This document shows positions 1-7,090 of a stretch of DNA of 7,435 nucleotides, piece after piece (the stretch's first letter is position 1; each line of letters opens with the position of its first letter). The position numbers and the translations under genes are program-made. The stretch covers positions 1 through 7,435 of the forward strand of contig JAJXTA010000122.1 in the NCBI GenBank assembly GCA_021784265.1, given 5' to 3'. The DNA comes from a bacterium. GTDB lineage: Bacteria > Verrucomicrobiota > Verrucomicrobiia > Limisphaerales > J093. The notes under the pieces are model-generated. The model saw only the letters and a program-made list of their open reading frames with translations. It was not told where the DNA came from and searched no databases.

Positions 1-348
1 ACCCCGGTGGCGGTGGACTGGCCGCGGGACCTCCGGGAACGAGGGGGTGACCGGGGCGCTCCGCGCAGCCATGCCGAGTGCATTGACTACGAGCTGGTGA
101 ACATGCTGCGTGTCCTGCTCCACGGCGAACCGCCCGCCTGCGCGGGTGAGGAGGGGCTCGCGGTCTTGCGGCTCATCGACCAGGCCTATCGTTGCGCCGC
201 GCCGCTGGCCAAACCATGGTTAACCGCGGAGGAACAACGGTGGGAAACCGAGCGGCACGCGCACGCCGACCCGCCACCCGGCCGTTCCTCCCCTGACCTC
301 CCGTCGTCTCATGCGTCCCGCGTTGTCCCGAGTTCTGGGGCTGCTTGA
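1..348 (+). CDS. 3' end of a probable Gfo/Idh/MocA-family oxidoreductase (5' truncated by the window)
   Basis: The reading frame is open from the first base and stops at TGA 346-348, so the true start lies upstream; the GTG at 7 is probably internal. Counting from base 1, residues about 37-71 (around GEPPACAGEEGLAVLRLIDQ, then an AYRCAAP-like stretch) match the usual end of NAD(P)-dependent sugar oxidoreductases of the Gfo/Idh/MocA family, where a Gly-Glu-Pro-Pro loop and a Gly-Glu-Glu-Gly-Leu turn precede the last long helix ending in Tyr-x-x-Ala. In polysaccharide clusters such enzymes oxidise or dehydrate UDP- or dTDP-sugars. The N-terminal Rossmann fold is not in the window, so substrate and family cannot be confirmed. 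The last 30 or so residues are Pro/Ser/Arg-rich, lie beyond the conserved part, and overlap the next gene by 38 bases. The call rests on C-terminal pattern alone. Confidence 0.55.
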   Translation, partial: TPVAVDWPRDLRERGGDRGAPRSHAECIDYELVNMLRVLLHGEPPACAGEEGLAVLRLIDQAYRCAAPLAKPWLTAEEQRWETERHAHADPPPGRSSPDLPSSHASRVVPSSGAA

Positions 349-1081
349 TCAGCCGCGCGCCTACCAGGCCCTGCGGTGGCAGCCGCGCTCACTGGCGGCG
401 CTCGAGCTCTGCAACCGCCTGGCATTGCTGGCGCCCGGGTTGCGCGCCATCATCGACGGCGGCGCCAACGTGGGGCAATTTGCGCGCGCGGCCACCGAGA
501 CTTATCCCGACGCCCAGATCTTCTCCTTCGAGCCGCTGCCCGAGGCCGGCGCGGCGTTCCGCGACAATCTGAAAGGGCGGTCCCAGGTGCGTCTGTTCCC
601 GTCCGCCCTGGGAGCGAGGGAGGGTGTCCTCACGTTTTACCCCAACGCCTACAGCCAATCCTCGTCCGCGTTGCACCTGACGCCGGAGCACCGCCGTAGC
701 TTTGGCCAGGACAAGGAGCTGCCGCCCACCACGGTGCCGGTGACCACCCTCGACGCCTTGGCCGCCGGCACCCCGCTCCCACGCCCGTTGCTGGTGAAAC
801 TGGACTTGCAGGGCTACGAACTCAACGCCCTTCTGGGCGGTCGCCAGATGCTCGCGACGGTCGATCAGGTCCTGGTCGAAACGGTGTTCCGGCCCATGTA
901 CGAAGGTGAGCCGCTCTTCGACGACCTGCGGGGGTTTCTGCTCACCCAGGGCTTTCGCTTTGTGATGCCACTGGCGTTCCTGGAGGACGACGCGGGTCTG
1001 ATCGTCCAGATGGACGCCCTGTTTGCGCGCTCGCCGTCCTCCCCGACCGGTGCCACGACTCCTGGCTCACCCAAGGCGTGA
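311..1081 (+). CDS. FkbM-family SAM-dependent methyltransferase
   Basis: This 256-residue protein has the class I methyltransferase signatures of the FkbM family. The SAM-binding motif I is DGGANVGQF at residues 49-57, the acidic post-II motif is FEPLP at 73-77, and the family-specific LDLQGYE lies at 164-170, followed by a helix and the LVETVF strand. FkbM proteins O-methylate hydroxyl groups on macrolides and, in glycan clusters, on sugars. A sugar O-methyltransferase is the natural inference here because two glycosyltransferases follow. The length is normal for the family. The protein is predicted soluble and cytoplasmic. ATG 311 was chosen because the preceding helix (residues about 17-44) looks like part of the fold. 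It overlaps the upstream gene by 38 bases and has no visible Shine-Dalgarno sequence; TTG 323 is a possible alternative. The C-terminal 20 residues are a Ser/Pro/Thr-rich tail. The substrate cannot be told from the sequence. Confidence 0.88.
   Translation: MRPALSRVLGLLDQPRAYQALRWQPRSLAALELCNRLALLAPGLRAIIDGGANVGQFARAATETYPDAQIFSFEPLPEAGAAFRDNLKGRSQVRLFPSALGAREGVLTFYPNAYSQSSSALHLTPEHRRSFGQDKELPPTTVPVTTLDALAAGTPLPRPLLVKLDLQGYELNALLGGRQMLATVDQVLVETVFRPMYEGEPLFDDLRGFLLTQGFRFVMPLAFLEDDAGLIVQMDALFARSPSSPTGATTPGSPKA
1073..1076 (+). promoter_or_regulatory. Ribosome binding site deciding the WcaI-like start
   Basis: AAGG lies six bases before ATG 1083, inside the last codons of the FkbM gene. It supports ATG 1083 over the in-frame upstream ATG at 1023, which would add 20 Arg/Pro-rich residues that resemble the other-frame reading of the FkbM tail rather than a protein start. 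The stop of the upstream gene (1079-1081) is one base from this ATG, so translation is probably coupled. Confidence 0.5.
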
Positions 1082-1082
1082 T

Positions 1083-2363
1083 ATGCGGATCCTGGTTTGG
1101 GGCATCAATTACGCCCCCGAGTTGACGGGCATCGCCCCCTACAACACGGCGTTGTGCCAGTTTCTCCAGGCCCGCGGCCATCGGGTTCGGATGGTGACGA
1201 CCTTTGCGTACTACCCGGCCTGGCGGAAGGCCCTCGAGGACCGGGGTCGCCTCTACCGCACCGACACGCTCGCGGGGGTTGCGGTGCACCGCTGCTGGCA
1301 TTATGTGCCGCGCCGGCCGTCCGTGCTGAAGCGGGTGTTGCACGAGGCCTCCTTTGTGGGCGGCTCGCTCGCGCGTGTCTTGACCCTGCCCCGGCCCGAC
1401 GTGGTGGTGGTCGTTTCGCCCCCCTTGCTGTTGGGGGCGGCCGCCTGGCTCGTGAGCCGCTGCTGGCGCCGTCCGTTCCTCTTCCACGTGCAGGATCTGC
1501 AACCGGATGCCGCGGTGGGTTTGGGCATGCTGCAACCCAGCCTCGTGACCCGCTGGCTCTATCGGCTGGAGGCGTTGGCCTATCGGAAGGCGAGTCGGGT
1601 CTCTGGCATCAGCGAGGGGATGGTAAGCGCCTTCCGGCGCAAAGGGGTGCCGCCGGACAAGTGCCTCTACTTTCCCAACGGTGTCCGGTTGCCGGCGGCG
1701 ACGCCCCCGCCCGCGTGGGGCGGCTTTCGCCTTCGCCAGCAGTTGGGGGCGGATGACTTTCTGGCGGTCTATTCCGGCAATCTCGGGGTCAAACAGGGTC
1801 TGGAGGTTCTGGTCGAAGCGGCGGCCCGCACCCGCAATCCCCAGTTGCGCGTGATCGTTTGCGGGGATGGGGCCGACCGGCACCGCTTAGCCGCCCGCGT
1901 CGCCGCGTTGCGGCTGCGCAACCTCACCCTCCTCCCGCTTCAGCCCGAGGCCCGGTTTCAGGAGCTGCTCGAGGACACGGACGTGAGCGTGATCACCCAG
2001 CAACACGGCGCCGGTGGGGCCTTTTTCCCCAGCAAGCTCCTCGCCAGCCTCGCCCACGGCAAGCCGATCCTGGCGGTCGCCGATGACGCCAGCGAGTTGA
2101 CGCGCGCCCTTAAGGCCGGCGGTTTCGGCGTCCAGGTCTCCCCCGGGGACCCTGCCGGATTGGCGGAACGGCTGGATGAATTAGCCGGCGCCCCCGCCCG
2201 CTTGTTGGGCTACGGCCGCGCCGGCCGCCGGTTCGTGCGGCAGTTCGAGTTGGAGAAGGTGCTGGCGGACTTCGAACGGGAGCTGCTCCAGCTCGGTCCC
2301 GCACCACGCCCAGCGCCGCGGGACCGGCGGACCGGCCGGGCTTTGGCTCCCTCCATCCGCTGA
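1083..2363 (+). CDS. wcaI: WcaI-like GT4 glycosyltransferase
   Basis: This 426-residue protein is a GT-B fold glycosyltransferase of family GT4, most like the WcaI group named after the colanic acid fucosyltransferase. It begins directly with the first Rossmann strand and donor/acceptor loop (MRILVWGINYAPELTGIAPY, residues 1-20), followed by the VTTFAYYP segment. The group's FHVQDLQPD block is at 134-142, the second-domain strand YSGNLGVKQG at 230-239, and the nucleotide-sugar binding segment FFPSKLLASLAHGKPI at 314-329, with K318 in the usual position. Such enzymes transfer a sugar from a nucleotide donor to a lipid-linked glycan at the cytoplasmic face of the membrane. ATG 1083 is used because the conserved N-terminus starts there. 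The C-terminal 25 or so residues are Pro/Arg-rich and probably disordered. The exact sugar is unknown, and the gene symbol marks family resemblance, not proven orthology. Confidence 0.88.
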   Translation: MRILVWGINYAPELTGIAPYNTALCQFLQARGHRVRMVTTFAYYPAWRKALEDRGRLYRTDTLAGVAVHRCWHYVPRRPSVLKRVLHEASFVGGSLARVLTLPRPDVVVVVSPPLLLGAAAWLVSRCWRRPFLFHVQDLQPDAAVGLGMLQPSLVTRWLYRLEALAYRKASRVSGISEGMVSAFRRKGVPPDKCLYFPNGVRLPAATPPPAWGGFRLRQQLGADDFLAVYSGNLGVKQGLEVLVEAAARTRNPQLRVIVCGDGADRHRLAARVAALRLRNLTLLPLQPEARFQELLEDTDVSVITQQHGAGGAFFPSKLLASLAHGKPILAVADDASELTRALKAGGFGVQVSPGDPAGLAERLDELAGAPARLLGYGRAGRRFVRQFELEKVLADFERELLQLGPAPRPAPRDRRTGRALAPSIR

Positions 2364-2378
2364 TCGACCCCGGCAGGT

Positions 2379-3665
2379 GTGACGACCTTGACTCGAACCC
2401 GCGGCGCGCCGCCGACCGCCGCCATCGCTCCGGCGCCGCGTTGCGAGGTGTGCTTTCTGACCTGCCTGTTGGATGCCCAGAACTCCCATACGCGCCACTA
2501 TGCCCAGTCGCTGGGAGCACACCAGTTCCAGGTGGTGATCGTCAGTCCGGGCCATCTCCCCGCGGGCCGTCTTCCCTGGGGGGCGCGCCACGTGGCGTTG
2601 CCTGCCGTGCATGATCATTTTCCCCACTACCGCATGCCCTGGGGCGGGCTGGTGCGGGGCTTGTGGGCCCGAATGCGCAACAGCCTGCTGGCCGTGGTGG
2701 CGCTGACACGGCTGCGGCCAGGCATCGTCGCGGCCTCGGAACCGGACGCATTGGCCGTGGCTGTGTTTCTGAAGCCGTTCCTCGGCCACCGGGTTGTCGC
2801 CGACCTCCGGGAGGTCTATGAGGATCGGCTGATGGCCTTTCCGCGGTGGAGCCGCCCGCCCTTGATCTGGCTGTTGCGAGCGGCGCTCCGCCTGTTGGTA
2901 GCGGGCAGCGACGAGGTGATTCACATGAATCGCCAGCGGCAGTCGCTCCATGCCTTCTGCCGCAAGCCGGGGGTGATCGTCACCTACTGCCCACCGCGGA
3001 CGGCCTTCGCTTGGGCCCCAGCGTGGGCGGCCGCGCGCGCGGCCCGGCCGCCGCGCCCGCAGGTCAATGTCTTGCACGCCGGCCCCTTGCGGTTATCCTA
3101 CGGTGCGGACGAGTTGCTCGAGGCCATCGAGATCGTCGCGGCCCAACAGGCCGGCGTCCGCTTCTTCGTTGTGGGCGGCCTCCACGACCCGCGGACCGCT
3201 TTGGCGCGGCCGGAGCGGCTGGAGGCCTTGGAGCGGTCCGGGCGGCTCCGCCTCCTGCCACCGGTCCCCTTTGCCAAGGTCATCAGCCTGCTCAAGGTGG
3301 CGGACATCGGGTTGAACCTAGTGAAACCGGTGGACCACGGGCATCGATTGGCGCAACCGCGCAAGCTCTTCGAATACTTGGCCGCCGGTGTCCCGGTGGT
3401 GGGGGCCGACGTGCCTAGCATTGCCGAGGTGATCGCGAAATGGCAGTGCGGCCTGGCCGTGGATTGCGCTTCCCCCTCGGCCATTGCGGCGGCGATCCTC
3501 CGCCTGACCCTGGACCCGGACGAACGGCGACGGTGTGCCGCCAACGCCTTGCGCGCCGCCCGCGAGGAATACTGCTGGGAAGCGCAGGAACCACGATTCC
3601 TGGAGGTCTTCCAACGGCTCGGCGGTCCCGCGCCCACCCGGCCTCAATCACCGCCCGCACCGTGA
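2379..3665 (+). CDS. GT4-type glycosyltransferase
   Basis: This is a 428-residue protein of the GT-B/GT4 type. Its N-terminal domain starts with a strand at about residues 22-30 (CEVCFLTCL) followed by an HTRHYAQSL loop, and continues through DLREVYEDR, typical of acceptor-domain linkers. The C-terminal nucleotide-binding domain starts near VNVLHAGPL, has ADIGLNLVKP, and then the strongly conserved KLFEYLAAGVPV at 329-340 with the donor-binding Glu at 332. It probably adds a further sugar to the same cytoplasmic lipid-linked intermediate as its neighbour. The gene follows the WcaI-like stop after 15 bases and is in the same frame. GTG 2379 is the first possible start, but it gives 20 or so Pro/Ala/Thr-rich residues ahead of the first strand, so GTG 2448 is an alternative; neither has a well-spaced Shine-Dalgarno sequence. 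It lacks the first Glu of the classic E-x7-E motif. Donor and acceptor cannot be inferred. Confidence 0.85.
   Translation: MTTLTRTRGAPPTAAIAPAPRCEVCFLTCLLDAQNSHTRHYAQSLGAHQFQVVIVSPGHLPAGRLPWGARHVALPAVHDHFPHYRMPWGGLVRGLWARMRNSLLAVVALTRLRPGIVAASEPDALAVAVFLKPFLGHRVVADLREVYEDRLMAFPRWSRPPLIWLLRAALRLLVAGSDEVIHMNRQRQSLHAFCRKPGVIVTYCPPRTAFAWAPAWAAARAARPPRPQVNVLHAGPLRLSYGADELLEAIEIVAAQQAGVRFFVVGGLHDPRTALARPERLEALERSGRLRLLPPVPFAKVISLLKVADIGLNLVKPVDHGHRLAQPRKLFEYLAAGVPVVGADVPSIAEVIAKWQCGLAVDCASPSAIAAAILRLTLDPDERRRCAANALRAAREEYCWEAQEPRFLEVFQRLGGPAPTRPQSPPAP
3662..3665 (+). promoter_or_regulatory. GTGA stop/start overlap coupling glycosyltransferase and exosortase genes
   Basis: The TGA stop of the upstream glycosyltransferase (3663-3665) shares bases with the GTG start of the exosortase (3662-3664). 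No Shine-Dalgarno sequence is visible in the C/A-rich stretch before it. Termination-reinitiation is therefore the likely way the exosortase is translated, which ties its level to that of the glycosyltransferase. A frame open from 3440 would give a longer protein, but that extension is Arg/Pro/Gly-rich shadow sequence and was not accepted. Confidence 0.65.
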
Positions 3666-5323
3666 GTGAACGAACCAAGGCGGCGCTGATCCTGGGGACA
3701 CTCGTCCTGTATTGGGGCCAACTGTGGAATCAGTTGCGCCTCGAGTGGAGTGCCAACGCCCAGTACAACTACGGCTGGTTTGTGCCGGTGCTGGCGGCGG
3801 GGCTTTTTTGGCGGCGCTGGCTCGAGCGGCCCGCCCCCGCGCCCCGAGGTGCCCCACGCGGGTGGGGGGAGGTTGTTTGCGTCGCCGGCCTCTTGCTGGC
3901 GTTGTTCCCCGTCCGTCTCCTGCACGAGGCCAACGTTGGCTGGCGCGCGATGCAATGGGCGCACGCGGGCGTTCTGACGGTGTTGAGCCTCTGGGTGCTC
4001 TGGCGCCTGGGTGGGCCGCGCTGGTTGCGCCATTTCGCTTTTCCCGTAGGTTTTTTGTTGGTGGCGGTTCCTTGGCCAAGCCGTTTCGAGGACGCCCTGG
4101 TTCAGGGACTGATGCGGGCGGTGGCCGCCGCCACGGTGGGCGTCCTCGATGTGCTGAATGTACCCGCCCTGCGTCATGGCGCGGTGATCGAGGTCGGTTC
4201 CGGTCTGGTGGGGGTGGATGAGGCGTGTTCCGGGGTGCGGTCCCTCCAAACGTCGCTGATGTTAGGGTTGCTCATGGGGGAACTCTACGGCCACCGGCCC
4301 TGGCGGCGCGTCGCGCTCCTGGGCGCGGCGGTAGTCATAGCCCTGTCGGCCAACCTAGGCCGGACGACCTTCTTAACCTGGGAAGCCGCGCGGCATGGTC
4401 TCGGCAGCTTGGATGTCTGGCATTCCCCGGCGGGCGTGGCGGTCGTGGTGACCGAGTTGCTCCTCCTTTGGGCGGTGGCGGCGGGCTGGGCCGGGCTGGC
4501 CGCGCCGAGGTCCGTGGCCCCCGCTCCCGAACCGATCCGTGACCGCCACCCGGGTTCCTCCGCGCCGCCCGACGGGGGAGGGGAGTTGAGCGCGGCGGCG
4601 GCGCTGGGTTCCGGCGTGCGGGGGCAGCGGGAGGGGTTCGAGTCCTCGAACCGGCCTGCCGCGGGCGGGCTTGCCCGGTTGCCTGGGAGCTGGGTGCTGG
4701 TTGGCTTGGCTTGGCTGGGCAGCCTGGAGGCGGGCACCGAACTCTGGTACCGCCTGGGCGAGCGCCAGATGACCCTCAACCCGCGCTGGTCCGTCCGCTG
4801 GCCGGCCGAGGCCCCCGCCTACAAGGAGCAGACGCCTTCGGACAAAGTCCACGCGACCCTGCGCTACGACGCGGGGCGGAGTGTGGTTTGGGAGGACGCC
4901 GCCGGCAACCAGTGGCACGCCGCCGAGTTGGACTGGGACGCCCGGAACCAACATGCCTTCATCGCCCGCGGCCACACGCCCGACCTCTGTTTGGCGGGGG
5001 CGGGCTGGGTGCTGCGGGCCGAGCCCACTCCCGTCCGGTTCACGGTCCAGGGCATCGAGTTGCCTTGGCGGCGGTATGTTTTCGAGGCCGGCGGTCGGTC
5101 GGCCTATGTCTTCCTGAGCCTGTGGGAAATGCGGTCGGTGGCCGGCCGGCAGCCCGGGCCGCTGGCTTACCTCTGGCGCGCCCGCGTGGCGGCCGCGTGG
5201 CAGGCGCGGCGCCATCAGGGGCTGCGCAAGCTGGAAATCGCCGTGGTCGGCCCGCCGAATCCGGAAGCGGCCCTGGCCTTGTTTGAGCGGCAACTGCAAG
5301 CACTGATCGTGCCCGCCGGTTGA
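3662..5323 (+). CDS. xrt: Exosortase fused to a C-terminal EpsI-like domain
   Basis: This 553-residue polytopic membrane protein is an exosortase, a transpeptidase-like enzyme that cleaves C-terminal sorting tags (PEP-CTERM type) of exported proteins. Residues 1-280 hold about eight hydrophobic segments. The family's N-terminal pattern is seen as YNYGWFVPVL at 35-44. The catalytic triad is complete: Cys189 in VDEACSGVRS, Arg234 in SANLGRTTF, and His254 in WHSPAG. After a Pro/Gly/Ala-rich linker (about 280-342), one more membrane segment (about 343-363) leads into a soluble domain with HTPDLCLAGAGW at 438-449, the hallmark of EpsI/DUF3485, which is found either fused to or beside exosortases. 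That domain should sit on the outer face of the inner membrane. The gene overlaps the upstream glycosyltransferase by four bases, fitting the known link between exosortases and exopolysaccharide loci. The numbered exosortase subtype is not assignable by eye, and no sorting-tag substrate is in the window. Confidence 0.92.
   Translation: MSERTKAALILGTLVLYWGQLWNQLRLEWSANAQYNYGWFVPVLAAGLFWRRWLERPAPAPRGAPRGWGEVVCVAGLLLALFPVRLLHEANVGWRAMQWAHAGVLTVLSLWVLWRLGGPRWLRHFAFPVGFLLVAVPWPSRFEDALVQGLMRAVAAATVGVLDVLNVPALRHGAVIEVGSGLVGVDEACSGVRSLQTSLMLGLLMGELYGHRPWRRVALLGAAVVIALSANLGRTTFLTWEAARHGLGSLDVWHSPAGVAVVVTELLLLWAVAAGWAGLAAPRSVAPAPEPIRDRHPGSSAPPDGGGELSAAAALGSGVRGQREGFESSNRPAAGGLARLPGSWVLVGLAWLGSLEAGTELWYRLGERQMTLNPRWSVRWPAEAPAYKEQTPSDKVHATLRYDAGRSVVWEDAAGNQWHAAELDWDARNQHAFIARGHTPDLCLAGAGWVLRAEPTPVRFTVQGIELPWRRYVFEAGGRSAYVFLSLWEMRSVAGRQPGPLAYLWRARVAAAWQARRHQGLRKLEIAVVGPPNPEAALALFERQLQALIVPAG
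4635..4652. repeat. Perfect 8-2-8 palindrome inside the exosortase linker
   Basis: GGTTCGAGTCCTCGAACC forms two 8-base arms (4635-4642 and 4645-4652) around a TC spacer. It encodes residues 325-331 (around FESSN) of the exosortase fusion, in the low-complexity linker where protein constraint is weak. The core GGTTCGAGTCC also looks like a tRNA T-arm, but no other tRNA part surrounds it. It could be a small dispersed repeat, a protein-binding site or chance. Confidence 0.5.
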
Positions 5324-5395
5324 GCCGCGCCCCGGGGGACAGCCGCGCCGCCCCCACGCCCCGCACCCTTACCCCACCCGTTAGCGACGCTCCTT

Positions 5396-7057
5396 ATGCG
5401 CACGTTTTCTTACGCCGCCCTCGTCCTGAGCCTCCTGCTCGTCGCGGGCATCGGCTCCTATCGTGGCTACAAGATCTGGACGCAAGATCACTCGTTGAAG
5501 CTGGCCCGGCAATTTGCCGCCAAGTCCGATCTGAACAACGCCTTGCTCTCTCTGCGCAAGGCCTTGCTCGCCAACCCCGCCAACCTCGAGGCCTGCCGCC
5601 TCATGGCGGACCTGGCCGAAGGGGCCAAGTCGCCCAACGCCGTCTTCTGGCGTTCGCGCCTGGTCGAGTTGGAGCCCGACGCCCTGACCAACCGCTTCGC
5701 CTTGGTCCGCGCCGCCATCGGGGCCGGCGACACCGCCCTGGCCGCCAAGACGCTGGCGGAGGTCAAACCGGAAGCCAAGCAAACCGCGGCCTATCACAAA
5801 ATGGCCGGCGCGGTGGCCCTCGCCACTGGCCGGTATCCCGAGGCCGAGCAACACTTTAGCGAAGCGATGCGCGCGGAGCCCGACAACCCGATCCCGCAGC
5901 TCAGCTTGGCCGTCCTTCGCCTCCAACGCGCCGACCCGCAACTGGCCGCGGCGGCGCGCGCGGTGCTCGAAGGGCTGCGGACCAATGCCTTGGTCCGCCC
6001 CGAGGCGCTCCGGCCCCTGGCCGTGGATGCCCTGCGCCATCAACAATACGCGCGGGCCTTGGGTCTGACCGCCGAGTTGCTCCGTGAACCCCAGGCCAGC
6101 TTCAATGACCGACTCCTCGAGCTGGAGATCCTCCACGCCGCCGACCAGCCCCGTTTTGCCACGGCCCTCGCCGCGCTCCAACACCAGGCCGCCACGAACC
6201 TGATGTCGGTCTTCGAGCTGGGACGCTGGATGCTCTCGACGACCACCCCCGCGGCGGCCTGGGCGTGGTTGCAGACCGTGCCGCCGCACGTGCGGACCAA
6301 CCTCCCCGTGACCATGGTCGCCGCCGACTGCCAGCTCGCCGCCAAGAACTGGGCCGCCCTCCAGGCCAGCCTCGACCAACAGGCCTGGGGCGACCTGGAA
6401 TACCTCCGCCTCACCTATCGGACCCGCGCCCTGCGGGAACAGAGCTTCACCAGCGCCGCCAAGACCGAGTGGACCAAGGTCATGAAGGCCGCCGACGGCC
6501 GCCTCGATCGCTTGATCGCCCTCCAACGCGTCGCGGCCACCTGGGATTGGCCCGGCGAACAAGAGGATCTGCTGTGGGCCATCGTTAACAACTACCCCGG
6601 CGAGAAGGGCGCGGTGCGGGCCTTGGCCGAGTTGCTCTACGCCGGCGGCAAGACGCGCTCGCTGCTGACCCTCTACGCCCTGCTCGTCCAAAACGATCCC
6701 ACCGACCTCACCGCCCGCAACAACGTCGCCGCTATCGCCATGCTCCTCAACGCCAGCGAACATCGACCGTTCGAGCTCGCGCGCCAGGTGTTCGACCAGC
6801 AACGGGACAACCCCTTCTATGTCTCCACCTATGCCTATTCCCTCTACTTGCAGCAGCGCGTGGGCGAGGCGGTGCGGTTGATGCGACAGCTTAAACCCGA
6901 CCAGCTCGAGAACCCCTCGATCAGCGGCTATTATGGTCTGCTCCTGGTCGCTTCCGGCGAGAAGGCCGCCGCCAAACGCTACTTCGACTTGGCCACCCGG
7001 ATCCGCCAGCTTCCCGAGGAGCGGGAGTTGTTCCGCCGCGCCGCCGCCAGCCTGTGA
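5396..7057 (+). CDS. Membrane-anchored TPR-repeat protein
   Basis: This 553-residue protein starts with a short N-terminus and one hydrophobic segment (residues about 6-20). There is no lipobox cysteine, so it is best read as a signal anchor or signal peptide rather than a lipoprotein. The rest is alpha-helical with tetratricopeptide-like helix pairs. The clearest are at 33-66 (LARQFAAKSDLNNALLSLRK, then a Pro at 61) and 131-166 (GRYPEAEQHF and a closing EPDNP). A degenerate array continues to a C-terminal pair at about 472-537. TPR arrays bind partner proteins, and large TPR proteins are regular companions of exosortase/exopolysaccharide loci, where they are thought to act in the envelope. 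ATG 5396 follows the exosortase stop by 72 bases of C-rich DNA in which no promoter, terminator or Shine-Dalgarno sequence was recognised, so co-transcription with the upstream genes is likely. It is the last gene before a strong terminator. The partner is unknown. Confidence 0.82.
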   Translation: MRTFSYAALVLSLLLVAGIGSYRGYKIWTQDHSLKLARQFAAKSDLNNALLSLRKALLANPANLEACRLMADLAEGAKSPNAVFWRSRLVELEPDALTNRFALVRAAIGAGDTALAAKTLAEVKPEAKQTAAYHKMAGAVALATGRYPEAEQHFSEAMRAEPDNPIPQLSLAVLRLQRADPQLAAAARAVLEGLRTNALVRPEALRPLAVDALRHQQYARALGLTAELLREPQASFNDRLLELEILHAADQPRFATALAALQHQAATNLMSVFELGRWMLSTTTPAAAWAWLQTVPPHVRTNLPVTMVAADCQLAAKNWAALQASLDQQAWGDLEYLRLTYRTRALREQSFTSAAKTEWTKVMKAADGRLDRLIALQRVAATWDWPGEQEDLLWAIVNNYPGEKGAVRALAELLYAGGKTRSLLTLYALLVQNDPTDLTARNNVAAIAMLLNASEHRPFELARQVFDQQRDNPFYVSTYAYSLYLQQRVGEAVRLMRQLKPDQLENPSISGYYGLLLVASGEKAAAKRYFDLATRIRQLPEERELFRRAAASL

Positions 7058-7090
7058 GTCGCTCCTAAGCTCGAGGGTTCTCGTTCGGCC

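Noticed and set aside
7..348. Standalone 113-residue gene starting at GTG 7
   Set aside because: The frame is open to the window edge and the recognisable part is a C-terminal piece of a larger enzyme, so the GTG is most likely internal.
338..355. GGCTG-CTTGAT-CAGCC hairpin at the stop of the first gene
   Set aside because: Five pairs with no T tract, inside the methyltransferase coding region; not a terminator and probably chance.
942..1883. Minus-strand open frame of 313 codons across the FkbM/WcaI-like junction
   Set aside because: It is opposite two well-supported genes and its translation is Arg/Pro/Gln/His-rich without motifs.
3440..3661. Longer exosortase start inside the upstream glycosyltransferase gene
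   Set aside because: The extra 74 residues are Arg/Pro/Gly-rich and lie over the conserved end of the glycosyltransferase in another frame; GTG 3662 places the first membrane segment at the usual position.
4560..4660. Possible tRNA gene because of the GGTTCGAGTCC sequence
   Set aside because: No acceptor stem, anticodon arm or D-arm could be matched at the right distances, and the sequence is in frame within the exosortase gene.
4373..5299. Minus-strand open frame of 308 codons opposite the EpsI-like half
   Set aside because: Composition is Pro/Arg/Gly-rich with no domain, and the plus strand encodes the clear HTPDLCLAGAGW motif in the same place.
5324..5395. Intergenic gap with a repeated GCCGCGCC (5324-5331 and 5342-5349)
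   Set aside because: Eight-base repeats are expected by chance in such C/G-rich sequence, and no promoter or hairpin with a T tract is visible.
5381..6802. Long open frame of 473 codons on the minus strand
   Set aside because: It lies entirely opposite the TPR gene, is Gly/Gln/Val-rich with no recognisable domain, and is the antisense shadow expected in G+C-rich coding DNA. The plus-strand frame has an N-terminal anchor and TPR motifs.
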